This document shows, one piece after another, positions 11,150 through 22,270 of a stretch of DNA of 64,000 nt. The position numbers and the translations under genes were made by a program. The stretch's first letter is position 1. Each line of letters starts with the position of its first letter. The notes under the pieces were generated by a model that was given only the letters and a program-made list of their open reading frames with translations, made no database searches and had not been told where the DNA came from. Where the stretch lies: NCBI GenBank assembly GCA_025738555.1, contig JAOVFP010000009.1, forward strand, positions 1,984,001-2,048,000, given 5' to 3'. Source of the stretch: Cyathus striatus. Lineage: Eukaryota; Basidiomycota; Agaricomycetes; Agaricales; Nidulariaceae.

Positions 11150-12540
11150 GCACGTCACGCTATTCACGCGTGTCACGCTATTCACGCGTGTCACGCTATT
11201 CACGCGTGTCACGCTATTCACGCGTGTCACGCTATTCACGCGTGTCACGCTATTCACGCGTGTCACGCTATTCACGCGTGTCACGCTATTCACGCGTGTC
11301 ACGCTATTCACGCGTGTCACGCCATTCACGCGTGTCACGCTATTCACGCGTGTCACGCTATTCACGCGTGTCACGCTATTCACGCGTGTCACGCCATTCA
11401 CGCGTGTCACGCTATTCACGCGTGTCACGCTATTCACGCGTGTCACGCCATTCACGCGTGTCACGCTATTCACGCGTGTCACGCCATTCACGCGTGTCAC
11501 GCTATTCACGCGTGTCACGCTATTCACGCGTGTCACGCCATTCACGCGTGTCACGCTATTCACGCGTGTCACGCCATTCACGCGTGTCACGCTATTCACG
11601 CGTGTCACGCTATTCACGCGTGTCACGCTATTCACGCGTGTCACGCTATTCACGCGTGTCACGCTATTCACGCGTGTCACGCTATTCACGCGTGTCACGC
11701 TATTCACGCGTGTCACGCTATTCACGCGTGTCACGCTATTCACGCGTGTCACGCTATTCACGCGTGTCACGCTATTCACGCGTGTCACGCTATTCACGCG
11801 TGTCACGCTATTCACGCGTGTCACGCTATTCACGCGTGTCACGCTATTCACGCGTGTCACGCTATTCACGCGTGTCACGCTATTCACGCGTGTCACGCTG
11901 TTCATAAGTGTCACGCTATTCACACGCGTCACGCTATTGGCACGCGTCACACTATTTACATGCACGTCACGCTATTCACATGTGTCACGCTATTCACACG
12001 CGTCACGCTCCGTAGGCGTGTCACACTATTTACACGCGCGTCACGCTATTCACATTTGTCACGCTATTCACACGCGTCACGCTATTTAGGCGTGTCACGC
12101 TATTCACATGTGTCACGTTGTTCATACGTGTCACGCTGTTCATACATGTCGCGCTATTCACACGCGTCACACTATTTACACACACGTCACGCTGTTCATG
12201 CATGTCACAATATTCACATGTGTCACGCTATGCACACATGTCACGATATTCGCACATGTCACACTATTCATCCACATCACGCTGTTCATGTGCGTCACAC
12301 TATTCACATGCGTCACACCATGCATATGTGTCACACTATTTATATGCCTGTCCTACTATTCATGTGTGTCATACTCTTCATGTGCATCATGATATTCATG
12401 CATGTCATGCTATTCACATGTGTCACACTGTTCATGCACATCACACTATTCACACATCACTCTTTCTTGTGCATCACACTATGTGTTAATGCATATCATG
12501 CAGTATTCACATTGTACTTTCATGCCTGTTACTTAACTTT
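11150..12540. repeat. FB1 left-arm 18-bp satellite array (CACGCTATTCACGCGTGT)
   Basis: About 41 nearly identical 18-bp units lie in 11156-11900. Each contains one ACGCGT inside the palindrome CACGCGTG and one GTCACG. A T/C variant at one position follows a repeating five-unit pattern near 11390-11580, so 90-bp blocks were duplicated. From 11900 to 12540 the units decay progressively toward the loop, mostly by CG to TG or CA changes (ACGCGT to ACATGT). Confidence 0.95.
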
Positions 12541-13190
12541 CACTTGTCATGCTATTTACACAAGTTCATACTATTGACATGATATGGACTTATTACTCTT
12601 ATCACTGAATGTGTGATGTATATGAATTATCTCTAATAATGAACAAGTGTCTAAAGCATAGTAAGTATTTAAATATGTACTGGTAAAATTGAAGGGTGTA
12701 ATACAAATATGACAATTAGAAAGTTATGGGAGTGGAAATTAACTCTGTATCATGTAGAATGTGTATACAGTTGGAGCTTTGACAGAGTATGAAAATTTGA
12801 AATGGCATGATATGAGATGTTTTACAATCAAGTCTGGATATGAGATAATGATAATTTTGGAAATAATAACAACTAGACAAAAAAAGATATGTGATGTCAC
12901 AAGTTATTACATGACTATGTTTCTTGCATCAGACTATTGGTTATTCTAATATCTTCAACACATATTATAGAGGCACATATCTTCTTACTATATATGACTA
13001 CACAACAGTTTTCTTTGTTTTATTAAGACAGAGAGTTAATGAAAATGACTTACTCCTATTGATATTGTGTCACAATCAGTTTCACTTCTGTGCTGCTATA
13101 TGTATTCACTTCTATGACATGTAATGTATGGTTCTTTTAACATTCATATACCTTTCTGAGCATCATGTCCATATCATGTTAACAGCATGA
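12541..13190. other. FB1 central AT-rich spacer
   Basis: Between the arms lies AT-rich sequence without repeats or a convincing reading frame. It is the loop of the foldback. I see no transposase remnant. Confidence 0.6.
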
Positions 13191-14450
13191 ACATGTGTAA
13201 ATAGCATGACAAGTGAAAGTTAAGTAACAGGCATGAAAGTACAATGTGAATACTGCATGATATGCATTAACACATAGTGTGATGCACAAGAAAGAGTGAT
13301 GTGTGAATAGTGTGATGTGCATGAACAGTGTGACACATGTGAATAGCATGACATGCATGAATATCATGATGCACATGAAGAGTATGACACACATGAATAG
13401 TAGAACAGGCATATAAATAGTGTGACACATGTGAATAGTGTGATGCACATGAACAGCATGACGTGGATGAATAGTGTGACATGTGTGAATATCGTGACAT
13501 GTGTGCATAGCGGGACACATGTGAATATCGTGACATGCATGAACAGCATGATGTGTGTGTAAATAGTGTGACGCGTGTGAATAGCGTGACATGTATGAAC
13601 AGCGTGACACGCGTGCATAGCGTGACGCGTGTGAATAGCGTGACACATGTGAATAGCGTGACACGCATGAACAGCGTGACGCGTGTGAATAGCGTGACGT
13701 GCATGTAAATAGTGTGACGCGTGTGAATAGCGTGACACGTATGAACAGCGTGACACTCGTGCATAGCGTGACGCGTGTGAATAGCGTGACACGCATGAAC
13801 AGCGTGACGCGCGTGTAAATAGTGTGACGCGTGCGAATAGCGTGACGCGCGTGAATAGTGTGACACGCATGAATAGCGTGACGCGCGTGTAAATAGTGTG
13901 ACACGAATGAATAGCGTGACGCGCATGTAAATAGTGTGACACGAATGAATAGCGTGACGCACGTGTAAATAGTGTGACACGCATGAATAGCGTGACGCGC
14001 GTGTAAATAGTGTGACACGCCTGCATAGCGTGACACGCGTGAATAGCGTGACGCGCATGAATAGCGTGACGCGCGTGTAAATAGTGTGACGCGTGCGAAT
14101 AGCGTGAATAGCGTGACGCGCGTGAATAGCGTGACACGTGTGAGTGGCGTGACACGCGTGCATAGCGTGACGCATATGAACAGCGTGACACGCGTGTAAA
14201 TAGCGTGACGCGTGTGAATAGTGTGACGCGTGTGAATAGTGTGACGCGTGTGAATAGCGTGACGCATGTGTAAATAGTGTGACGCCTGCGAATAGCGTGA
14301 CGCGTGTGAATAGCGTCACACGTATGAACAGCGTGACGCGCGTGTGAATAGTGTGACACGTCTGCATAGCGTAACGCGTGTGCGCATGAATAGCGTGACG
14401 CGCGTGTAAATAGTGTGACGCATGTGAATAGCGTGATATGCCTGAAAATT
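13190..14450. repeat. FB1 right-arm 18-bp satellite array, reverse orientation
   Basis: Inverted counterpart of the left array (GTGAATAGCGTGACGCG). Units are more diverged and partly longer (AATAGTGTGACGCGTGTG, GTGTAAATAGTGTGACGCG). CpG-rich units sit outward (about 13600-14440), and CpG-depleted units lie next to the spacer (13190-13560). This is the mirror image of the left arm's gradient. Confidence 0.93.
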
Positions 14451-15116
14451 GTGACGCGTGAGAAATGTGTACAGCGCGGGAAAGTAGTGTGAAGCGCGGG
14501 AAATATCGAAGCGCGCGAACCTGTGGCATGAAACTGTGACAAATGTGACGCGCGAGAAATATTTCAGGCGCGGGAAAGTAATGTGAAGCGCGGGAAAATA
14601 GTGATCCGCTGGAAATCTGTGAGGCGCGGGAAAGTAGTGTGATGCGCGCGAACCTGTGACACATGTGACATGCTCAAACAGCGTGACCAACTGATGCAAT
14701 ATCCAATTAGTATTCTTTATGATTGTTTATGATCACTAATAGATTAGTAGTAATATTCAATTGGATTGAGCTAATGATTGTGTATGATCATCAATAAATT
14801 AATAGTAATATTCAACTAGAATGAACCAATGATTGTTTATGATCACCAATAAATTAATAGTAATATTCAACTAGAATGAACCAATGATTGTTTATGATCA
14901 CCAATAGATTAATAGTAATATTCAATTAGAATGAACCAATGATTGCCCATGATCACCAATAGATTAGTAGTAATATTCAATTAGAATAAACCAATGATTG
15001 TTTTTGATCACTAAAAGACTAATACCCATACAAAGATAGGCACTCAAAAAAAGCCTGGCTTGCATGATTGAGGCAATCAATTATCCTAGGCTTTTTTTGA
15101 ATATATTGGCTGACAC

Positions 15117-15400
15117 TTATGGATATATAGTTAGATCATTGAATAGGATGTTAGAAAGTGAACATACTATTGGTAACCCATGACCCTGACTGCAAGCTTT
15201 GATTCCCATTGTCATCAAGCTCAATAACACCTCCTGGAGGACAGCACTTTTGGATGTTCTGTTTTGAACCAGCTAAGAAATGCTCCCAAAGGGGACCCTT
15301 TGGTGCAGGAATTGTAGTAGAAGTTGATTGGGGGGTAACAGTATTTTTGGAATGAGGAAAAAAATTTATAACTTGCTTACAAAGGTATTACTAACAATCA
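15117..15400. other. hAT1 5' region right of FB1
   Basis: Holds the N-terminal coding piece of hAT1 (described under that entry) and its presumed upstream region. No TIR could be identified here. Confidence 0.4.
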
Positions 15401-15419
15401 AACTGTATGTGTCACTCCC

Positions 15420-16680
15420 ACACATGTCTCAACTGACTATCAACTGACTACTAACTGACTCTCATCTGACTCTCAACTAAGTTTCAGAAGTCAGGTTAGA
15501 CTCTCATCTGACTGTCATTTGACTCTCAACTGAGTCTCAAGAGTCAACTGAGAGTCTCATTAGAGTCAGTTGAGAGTCAGTTGTAACCTGAAATTAGTAT
15601 TGGGCTTAGCTTGGATTCTTATCTGACTCTTACCTGACTCTCACCTAACTCCATGTGTGACATGTTGGAAAATGTTGGAAAAAATATGACATGTGTGACA
15701 AGCGTGGGAAAAATGTGACATATTGGAAAACTGTCACATATTATAACCATCACACTTGCCACACTCATGTCACATTTTTCCCACGCTTGTCACACATGTC
15801 ACACTTTTTCCAACATTTTTCAATATGTCACACTTTTCCAACATGTCACACATGGAGTTGTATCACACAAGTCACACTTTTCCCAAAAGCGTGACATGCT
15901 GGGAAAAGTGTGACTTGTAACATGTTGGAAAAGCGTGACTTGTGTGACATGTTGAATAAATGTGTCACACAAGTCACTATGTGATATACTGGAAAAAGTG
16001 TGACATGTTGGAACAAGTGTGACAATACATGAAAAGTGTGATAAGTGTGATGGCTATGATACTGTGACAGCATGTCATACATGTCATGCTTTCCAACATG
16101 TCACACTTGTTTTCTGATATATCACGCTTTTTTGAACATGTCACGCTTTTCCAACATGTCACACATGTCACACATTGTGACATGTGTGAAGACTGTAGTA
16201 AACTATAGTCTAGGTAAGTGTGATGACTGTGCACACTTGTCCTAGTGTGTCATTCAGAATGTCCACTTTTTCAACATGTTACACATGTCACACATTGTGA
16301 CATGTGTAATGACTGTGGGAAACTATAGTGATCAGGTGGAATCTATATGGAGTCTATTTTACACCAATAACTCATACAAATTTAATTGATAGTCAGATGA
16401 TAGTCAGGTGAATTTGTATCAATCAACTCTCAGATTACTATCTGATACCAGATTGAATAAGAGTAAGCTAATAGTAAGGTGACAGTAAGGTGAGACTAGC
16501 AATTACTCTATTTTGTATGTAATTATAGTCTGACTATCAACTGACTCTCACCTGACTCTCAAAACTCTCACCTGAGTCTCACCTGAGTCTCAACTAAGTC
16601 TCATCTTACTATCAATTTACTCTCTGATACTATCAACTGACTCTCAACTGACTCTCTGATAATCAGTTGAAACATGTGGC
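15420..16680. repeat. Complex inverted/direct repeats of CTGACTCTCAACTGA and GTGACATGTTGGAAAA
   Basis: Outer parts (15425-15650 and 16490-16670) are direct and inverted repeats of GACTCTCAACTGACT-like units. The inner part (15655-16330) has about twenty GTGACATGTTGGAAAA units in both orientations, so the strand folds on itself at many points. The layout, outer AT-richer repeats and inner GTGACA units, resembles a small, scrambled relative of the FB elements. No TIR or duplication could be defined. Confidence 0.6.
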
Positions 16681-19500
16681 TCATTGACAAGTTCTCCAAT
16701 CAAATACAAGATTATATAATTAAGGGTTAATAAGCATTAGAAACATTTTGAATTGAAGTTAAGCCATAACTTAAGGGTTCTATTAAGGCTTAAACATTAA
16801 TAATGTTAAGGCCTTAAGATCAACACTGATAACAAGTGCATTGGTATGCTATTGCTTTCAATTGGCTTGTGTGCAGACAGGCATGTAGTTCTTACCATGC
16901 ATGCACAAAAGTGAGCATGATTGAGTGTGCCATGCTCATGGCTAAATTTTTATGCTCAGTAGGTGAGCATGTCATGGTCAAGATATATTTAATAACTGTA
17001 AAAGGACTATTTTTAAGTCAAACTAATTGTAAATCAAGTGTATGTACTGTACTGTACTATTGTAGTCTTATTGTCACCACAGATAAGGATTTTAAGAAAG
17101 ATAAACACTCAGAAGTTGAAGAATTAAAATTAAATTTCATGCTCAAGGTGTGAGCATGCACACTCACATCATGCTCAAAATTTTATTTCACACACACAGG
17201 GTTTAGAATTCATGCTCAGAGTTGACATCACATGCACAGGGCCCATACTTTCACACACAGTGTCTGAGTTTTCATGCTCAAGGTCTGCCAACTCACACTC
17301 AATGCCTTTACTTCACACTCACAGTGTGAGTATTCATTTTTATAAGATTAAATAATGTATTTATATTTTGACCTCACTTACATGTGGGAGGAGTAGTAAG
17401 TGCTAATAAGTACAATAGACACAGCCACACTTCAATGTAGGTGTGAATACTAATACTTATGTGTGAGTGTGAATATATATTCACTTCACACACACTCCCA
17501 AACTCATTTAAATTAAAAGTGAGCTATTATGAGCATGATTGTGATGGGTATATCTATTCATGCTCACACTTATCATAATATAAAGGATATGCAGTCATGT
17601 AGTACATATTACACTCATTAATAGAGTATGAGCATGAATGTACATATAGTATAATATATTTATCCTCACACAACCTATCCCATTCTGTTTGTTAGTACAT
17701 AACTTTTGAGGGCCTATTTGATATAATCTTAGACACATGCTGTAGTACACCAAGCAATCAACATAAGTAAAGGTTCAATCTATGACAGCCCTTTTTAATT
17801 TTATCCACACTCACATACAGAATATCCATACTCAATACTTCCTACTCACTGCCAAACTTGTTTAAATTGAGAGTATACATAAATATGCATGAGTGAGAAT
17901 AGACCTATCATGCTCATGCTCAAACTCAAGTAAATTGAGCATGAGCATGAAAACAACACTCATGTGCAAGTTATACTATGCAAGTAGCAGAAAATATGCA
18001 TGAGCATGATAGTAAAGTACCTAGTTTAGCACAACATAGTATAAATTAAAATATAGATAATTCTACTCAAACCATATATACTAACTAAGAGGGTGCTCAG
18101 TGGGTAAGACTTGCAAAATGCTTCCAGGTGAAGTAAAGTAATGGGAAGGTATTGAAGACCAATATTCAAGAAGGAATGTGAGCTTAGTGAATGCTTTGAT
18201 GCACATTTTGATGTGCATTCCTTAATCTCGGACTTAGCATGGGCTTATAACTTCTCACTTTCATTACACTCAGAATCTCAATGCTCACACAAATATGAAC
18301 ATGAACTGCTAGGTGGTATTTCTTGGGGCATAGGGGACTGCCCTCATACTACTTAACTCTACCTATTAAACATCATACAAAACTACAGCTAGAGGAACTA
18401 TATAGTTGATACAAATACAGTAATTTGCACATTAGCCAAGCAGTAAGGTAAATGTTTAGACTAGATACAGGCATCTGGGATGGACCAGAGTAAATCATGA
18501 ATATCCAAACATACTAGTGCCAAGAATGTGTCCATATGGGAAGATAGTGAAAGACAATAACTCATCCTGCAGGAAGAACACTCCATACAGAGGTGTGATG
18601 CTGTGCACTTTGACATGTGAAATGGGAATTGCTGAATAAGCCTGCTGGGAATGCTGGTTCTCAGACCTAGCCAGGTGCCTATGATGTGCTGATGCACAGT
18701 GCTGGCACAGCATGGTTAGATAGCAGCACTTGCCATGGGTCTGGTTCTCATGCCTTTTCCTATAACACAATAACATTGCTTCAATAATCTATTATTAGAA
18801 TAGATGCATGCTTAGCTTGATCTCTGGCCTTACTGGTAATTATCTCCCACTGATGTTGAGAATAAACTCTGACCTCAATGTTTCTATTCTTAGACACTTT
18901 TCTACTTAGGCTAGTTATGTCCCTTATTAGCATGAATCATTCCCATGCTAGCTAATGGTCCTGGACCTCTACCTTAGCTACTAAATACAACCCATATTAT
19001 TATACTGTTTGTAAGTAGTGCATAGAATATAGAAATAATGTTTTTATAGTAGGTAGAAGTATGTTAGGCATATTAATAGATACTCCTATCATACTTGTGC
19101 TCAAACTGAAGTAAATCAGGTGGAGTGTGAATATAACACTCACACACAATTTATGGTAAATATGTGTGAGCATGAAAATAAATACATATCATGTTCACAC
19201 TTAAACTGGGTTGGCTTGGGTGAGAACTGGCATTAGTATGATATTTAATTCTTTTTATGATGTACATTACTTAGTCACCACTACTTTTGTGCAAGGAAAT
19301 GTCACCTGATATTCCTCATGTGAAATGGCCCCAATTTTTATTCTTCTTGTAGAAGTGCTTGTTTTGATCAACAGAATAATGATGCTAAACAGTTTTTCAA
19401 AATTCTCAAAACTGAGTGAGTTATATTTTTCACTTATCCCCACCTTCTAAGTTCCAGAAGTGTGGTGTGAGTTGTTCTAATAAATGATTTTAATTTACAT
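16680..19500. other. Noncoding region dense in TGAGCAT / ATGCTCA motifs
   Basis: No gene is supported. The motif TGAGCATG and its complement CATGCTCA recur many times at 16900-18010, often as palindromes, with looser copies up to 18300 and 19090-19210. The same vocabulary reappears at 36260-36750. Open frames such as 16836-17153 have no recognisable motif and run through these repeats, so I do not call them genes. Confidence 0.5.
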
Positions 19501-19522
19501 TACATGGCTCAAACTAAGTACT

Positions 19523-22270
19523 TTATATATCACTATGCTTCTTTCCAAGAATTCTTTCCATTGCATCCTGCACCTGAATCTGCAACTGCTCAGCATCTGC
19601 ACATTTCCCTAGCTTCTGGAAAGTGGTGGCTAAATTACCCATGCTTGTGAGTGTGAGAGGATGCTCCTTTCCAAAAATTCTTTCCACCATATCAAGCACC
19701 TGAATCTGAAACTTCTCAGCATCTGCCCATTTCTCTAGTTTCTGTAAAGTGACTGCCAAATTATTCATGCTTTTGAGTGTATGAGGATGCTCCTTTCCAA
19801 AAATCCTTTTGCTGATATCCAGCACCTGAATCTGCAACTGCTCAACATCTTCCCATTTTCCTAGCTCCTGGAAAGTGGCTGCCAAATTACTCATGATTGA
19901 GAATGTGTCAGGATGCTCCTTTCCAAGAATTCTTTTGCTCATATCTAGTATCTGAATCTGCAATTGCTCAGCATCAGCCCATTTTCCTAAGTTCTGGAAA
20001 GTGACTGCCAAATTATTCATGCTTCTGAGTGTGTCAAGATGCTCTTTTCCAAGAATTCTTTCCCTCATATCCAACACCTGAACCCATAACTGCTCAGCAT
20101 CTACCCATTTTCCTAGCTTCTGAAAAATGCCTGCCAAATTATACATGCTTATGAGTGTGTGAGAATGCTCCTTTCCAAGAATCCTTTTGCTCACATCCAG
20201 CACATGAATCTGCAACTGCTCAGCATCTGCCCATTTTCCTAGCTTTTGGAAAGTGGCTGCCAAATCAGCCATGCTTGAGAGTGTGTCAGGATGCTCCTTT
20301 CCAAGAATTCTTTTCCTCATATCCAGCACCTGAATCTGCAACTGCTCAGCATCTGCCCATTTTCCTACCTTATGGAAAGTGCATGCCAAATTATTCATGC
20401 TTGAGAGTGTGTGAGGATGCTCCTTTCCAATAATTCTTTCCCTCATATCCAGTACCTGAATCTGCAACTTCTCAGCATCTGCCCATTTCCCTAGCCTCTG
20501 GAAAGTAGTTGCCAAATTATTCATGCTTATAAGTGTGTCAGGATGCTCCTTTCCAAGAATCCTTTCTGTCATATCCAGCACCTGAATCTGCAACTCCTCA
20601 GCATCTGCATATTTTCTTAGGTTCAGGAAAGTGCCTGCTAAATTACCCATGCTTCTGAGTGTGTGAGGATGCTCCTTTCCAAGAATTCTTTTCCTCATAT
20701 CCAGCACATAAATCTGCAACTCCTCAGCATCTGCCCATTTTTCTAACTTCTGGAAAGTGCTTGTCAAATTATACATGCTTGAGAGTGTGTCAGGATGCTC
20801 CTTTCCAAGAATTCTTTCCCTCATATCCAGCACCTGAATTTGCAACTTCTCAGCATCTACATATTTTCCTAGAATCTGGAAAGTGACTGCCAAATTACCC
20901 ATGCTTGTAAGTGTGGCAGGATGCTCCTTTCCAAGAATTTTTTTCCTCACATCCAGCACATGAATCTGAAACTGCTCAGCATCTGCCCATTTTTCTAGCT
21001 CCTGGAAAGTGCCTGCCAAATTATCTATACTTGAGAGTGTGTCAGGATGCTCCTTTCCAAGAATCCTTTCCCTCATATCCAGCACCTGAATGTGCAACTG
21101 CTCAGCATCTGCCCATTTTCCTAAATTCTGGAAAGTGATTGCCAAATTACTCATGCTTATGAGTGTGTCAGGATGCTCCTTTCCAAGAATTCTTTCCCTC
21201 ATATTCAGCACATGAATCCACAACTGCTCAGCATCTACCCATTTTCCTAGCTCCTGGAAAGTGCCTGCCAAATTATCTATGCTTGAGAGTGTGTCAGGAT
21301 GCTCCTTTCCAAGAATTCTTTCCCTCATATCCAGCACCTGAATCTGCAACTGCTCAGCATCTGCCCATTTTCCTAGCTTCTGAAAAGTGGCTGCCAAATT
21401 ACTCATGCTTGTGCGTGTGTGAGGATGCTCCTTTCCAAGAATTCTTTCCCTCATGTCCAGCACCTGTATCAGCAGCTGCTCAGCATCTGCCCATTTTTCT
21501 AGCTGCTGGAAAGTGCCTGCCAAATTATCCATGTTTGTTAGTGTGTGAGGATGCTCCTTTCCAAGAATCCTTTTCATTGTATCCAACACCTGGATTTGCA
21601 ACTGCTCAGCATCTGCCCATTTTTGTAGCTTATGGAAAGTGACTGCTAAATTACCCATGCTTATGAGTGTGTAAGGATGCTCCTTTCCAAGAATCCTTTC
21701 TGTCATATCCAGCACCTGAATCTGCAGCTCCTCAGCATCTGCCCATTTTCCTAGCTCCTGGAAAATAGCTGCAAAATTATTCATGCTTGAGAGTGTGTCA
21801 GGATGCTCCTTTCCAAGAATTCTTTTCCTCATATCCAGCACATGAATCTGCAACTTCTCAGCATCTGCCCATTTTTTTAGCTGCTGGAAAGTGCCTGCCA
21901 AATCAGCCATACTTGTGAGTGTGTCAGGATGCTCCTTTCCAAGATTTCTTGTTCTCATATCTAATACATGAATCTGCAACTGCTCAGCATCTGCCCATTT
22001 TCCTAGCTTCTGGAAAGTGTCTGCCAAATTACTCATGCTTGAGAGTGTGTCAGGATGCTCCTTTCCAAGAATCCTTTTGCTCATATCCAGCACCTGAATC
22101 TGCAACTTCTCAGCATCTGCCCATTTTCCTAGCTTCTGGAAAGTGTCTGCCAAATTACCCATGCTTGTGAGTGTGTCAGGATGCTCTTTTCCAAGGATTC
22201 TTTCTCTCATATCCAGTATCTGAATCTGCAACTGCTCAGCATCCACCCATTTTCCTATGTACTGATATGT
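19523..22270 (-). repeat. 126-bp coding tandem repeat (TPR units of the NLR)
   Basis: The 42-codon TPR unit is repeated 21 times with high nucleotide similarity. Variable positions are few and recur at the same places in each unit: the residue after GKEHP, the two after SM/SI, the residue before TFQ, and Q/E/K in the helix. This is the high-internal-conservation pattern described for fungal NLR repeat domains. Confidence 0.93.

Larger units (their letters stand above)
10362..15116. mobile_element. FB1: 4.75-kb satellite-armed foldback element
   Basis: The two ends are inverted copies starting GTGTCAGCCAATAT and followed by a hairpin bounded by TCAAAAAAAGCCT and AGGCTTTTTTTGA (about 10379-10434 and 15044-15100). 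Going inward, each arm has AT-rich repeats of about 56 bp, a unique GC-rich part with TTTCCCGCGC motifs, and a long 18-bp array. The arms meet at an AT-rich centre (12541-13190). No open frame other than repeat-encoded ones is present, so it is non-autonomous. Just outside the ends, ATATATC occurs on both sides of the split hAT1 gene five bases from the repeat, a possible target duplication. I do not recognise the superfamily; foldback or Mutator-like are candidates. Confidence 0.8.
9498..15330 (-). pseudogene. hAT-family transposase (hAT1), split by foldback FB1 and 3'-truncated
   Basis: Reading on the minus strand, the right-hand piece (15330-15117) encodes GPLWEHFLAGSKQN, the start of a BED-type zinc finger common in fungal hAT transposases. 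The left-hand piece (10361 down to 9498) encodes ILADTTHISAINEDIGG, then a linker, IPFDTKQMDIAQQQF, KYAVVVSDGWKDQLHN (first catalytic region), then in another frame AFCCDNDGG and PPCCAHQ. The last matches the DNA-binding/DDE core just before a plausible GTAAGT donor. Nothing beyond that donor resembles the insertion or dimerisation domains. The two halves are separated by 4.75 kb of foldback element. The frame is also broken near 9735. Confidence 0.75.

Noticed and set aside
11150..12540. CRISPR array
   Set aside because: Units are contiguous with no unique spacers, there are no cas genes, and the window is eukaryotic.
10834..12577. Long open frames encoding SRVSRY, TRVTLF or HAIHAC repeats (up to 528 residues)
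   Set aside because: An 18-bp period without stops leaves several frames open on both strands at once; they are by-products of the satellite.
13179..14699. Minus-strand open frames of 362-465 residues in the right arm of FB1
   Set aside because: Mirror image of the left-arm satellite; same low-complexity repeats, no domain, no intron structure.
16836..17153. 105-residue open frame
   Set aside because: Runs through dispersed repeats, has no recognisable domain, start context or intron.
20155..22170. Plus-strand open frames opposite the TPR repeats (EDAPFQEFFPSYPA-like)
   Set aside because: Antisense reading of the 126-bp TPR unit; the minus strand gives the NLR protein.
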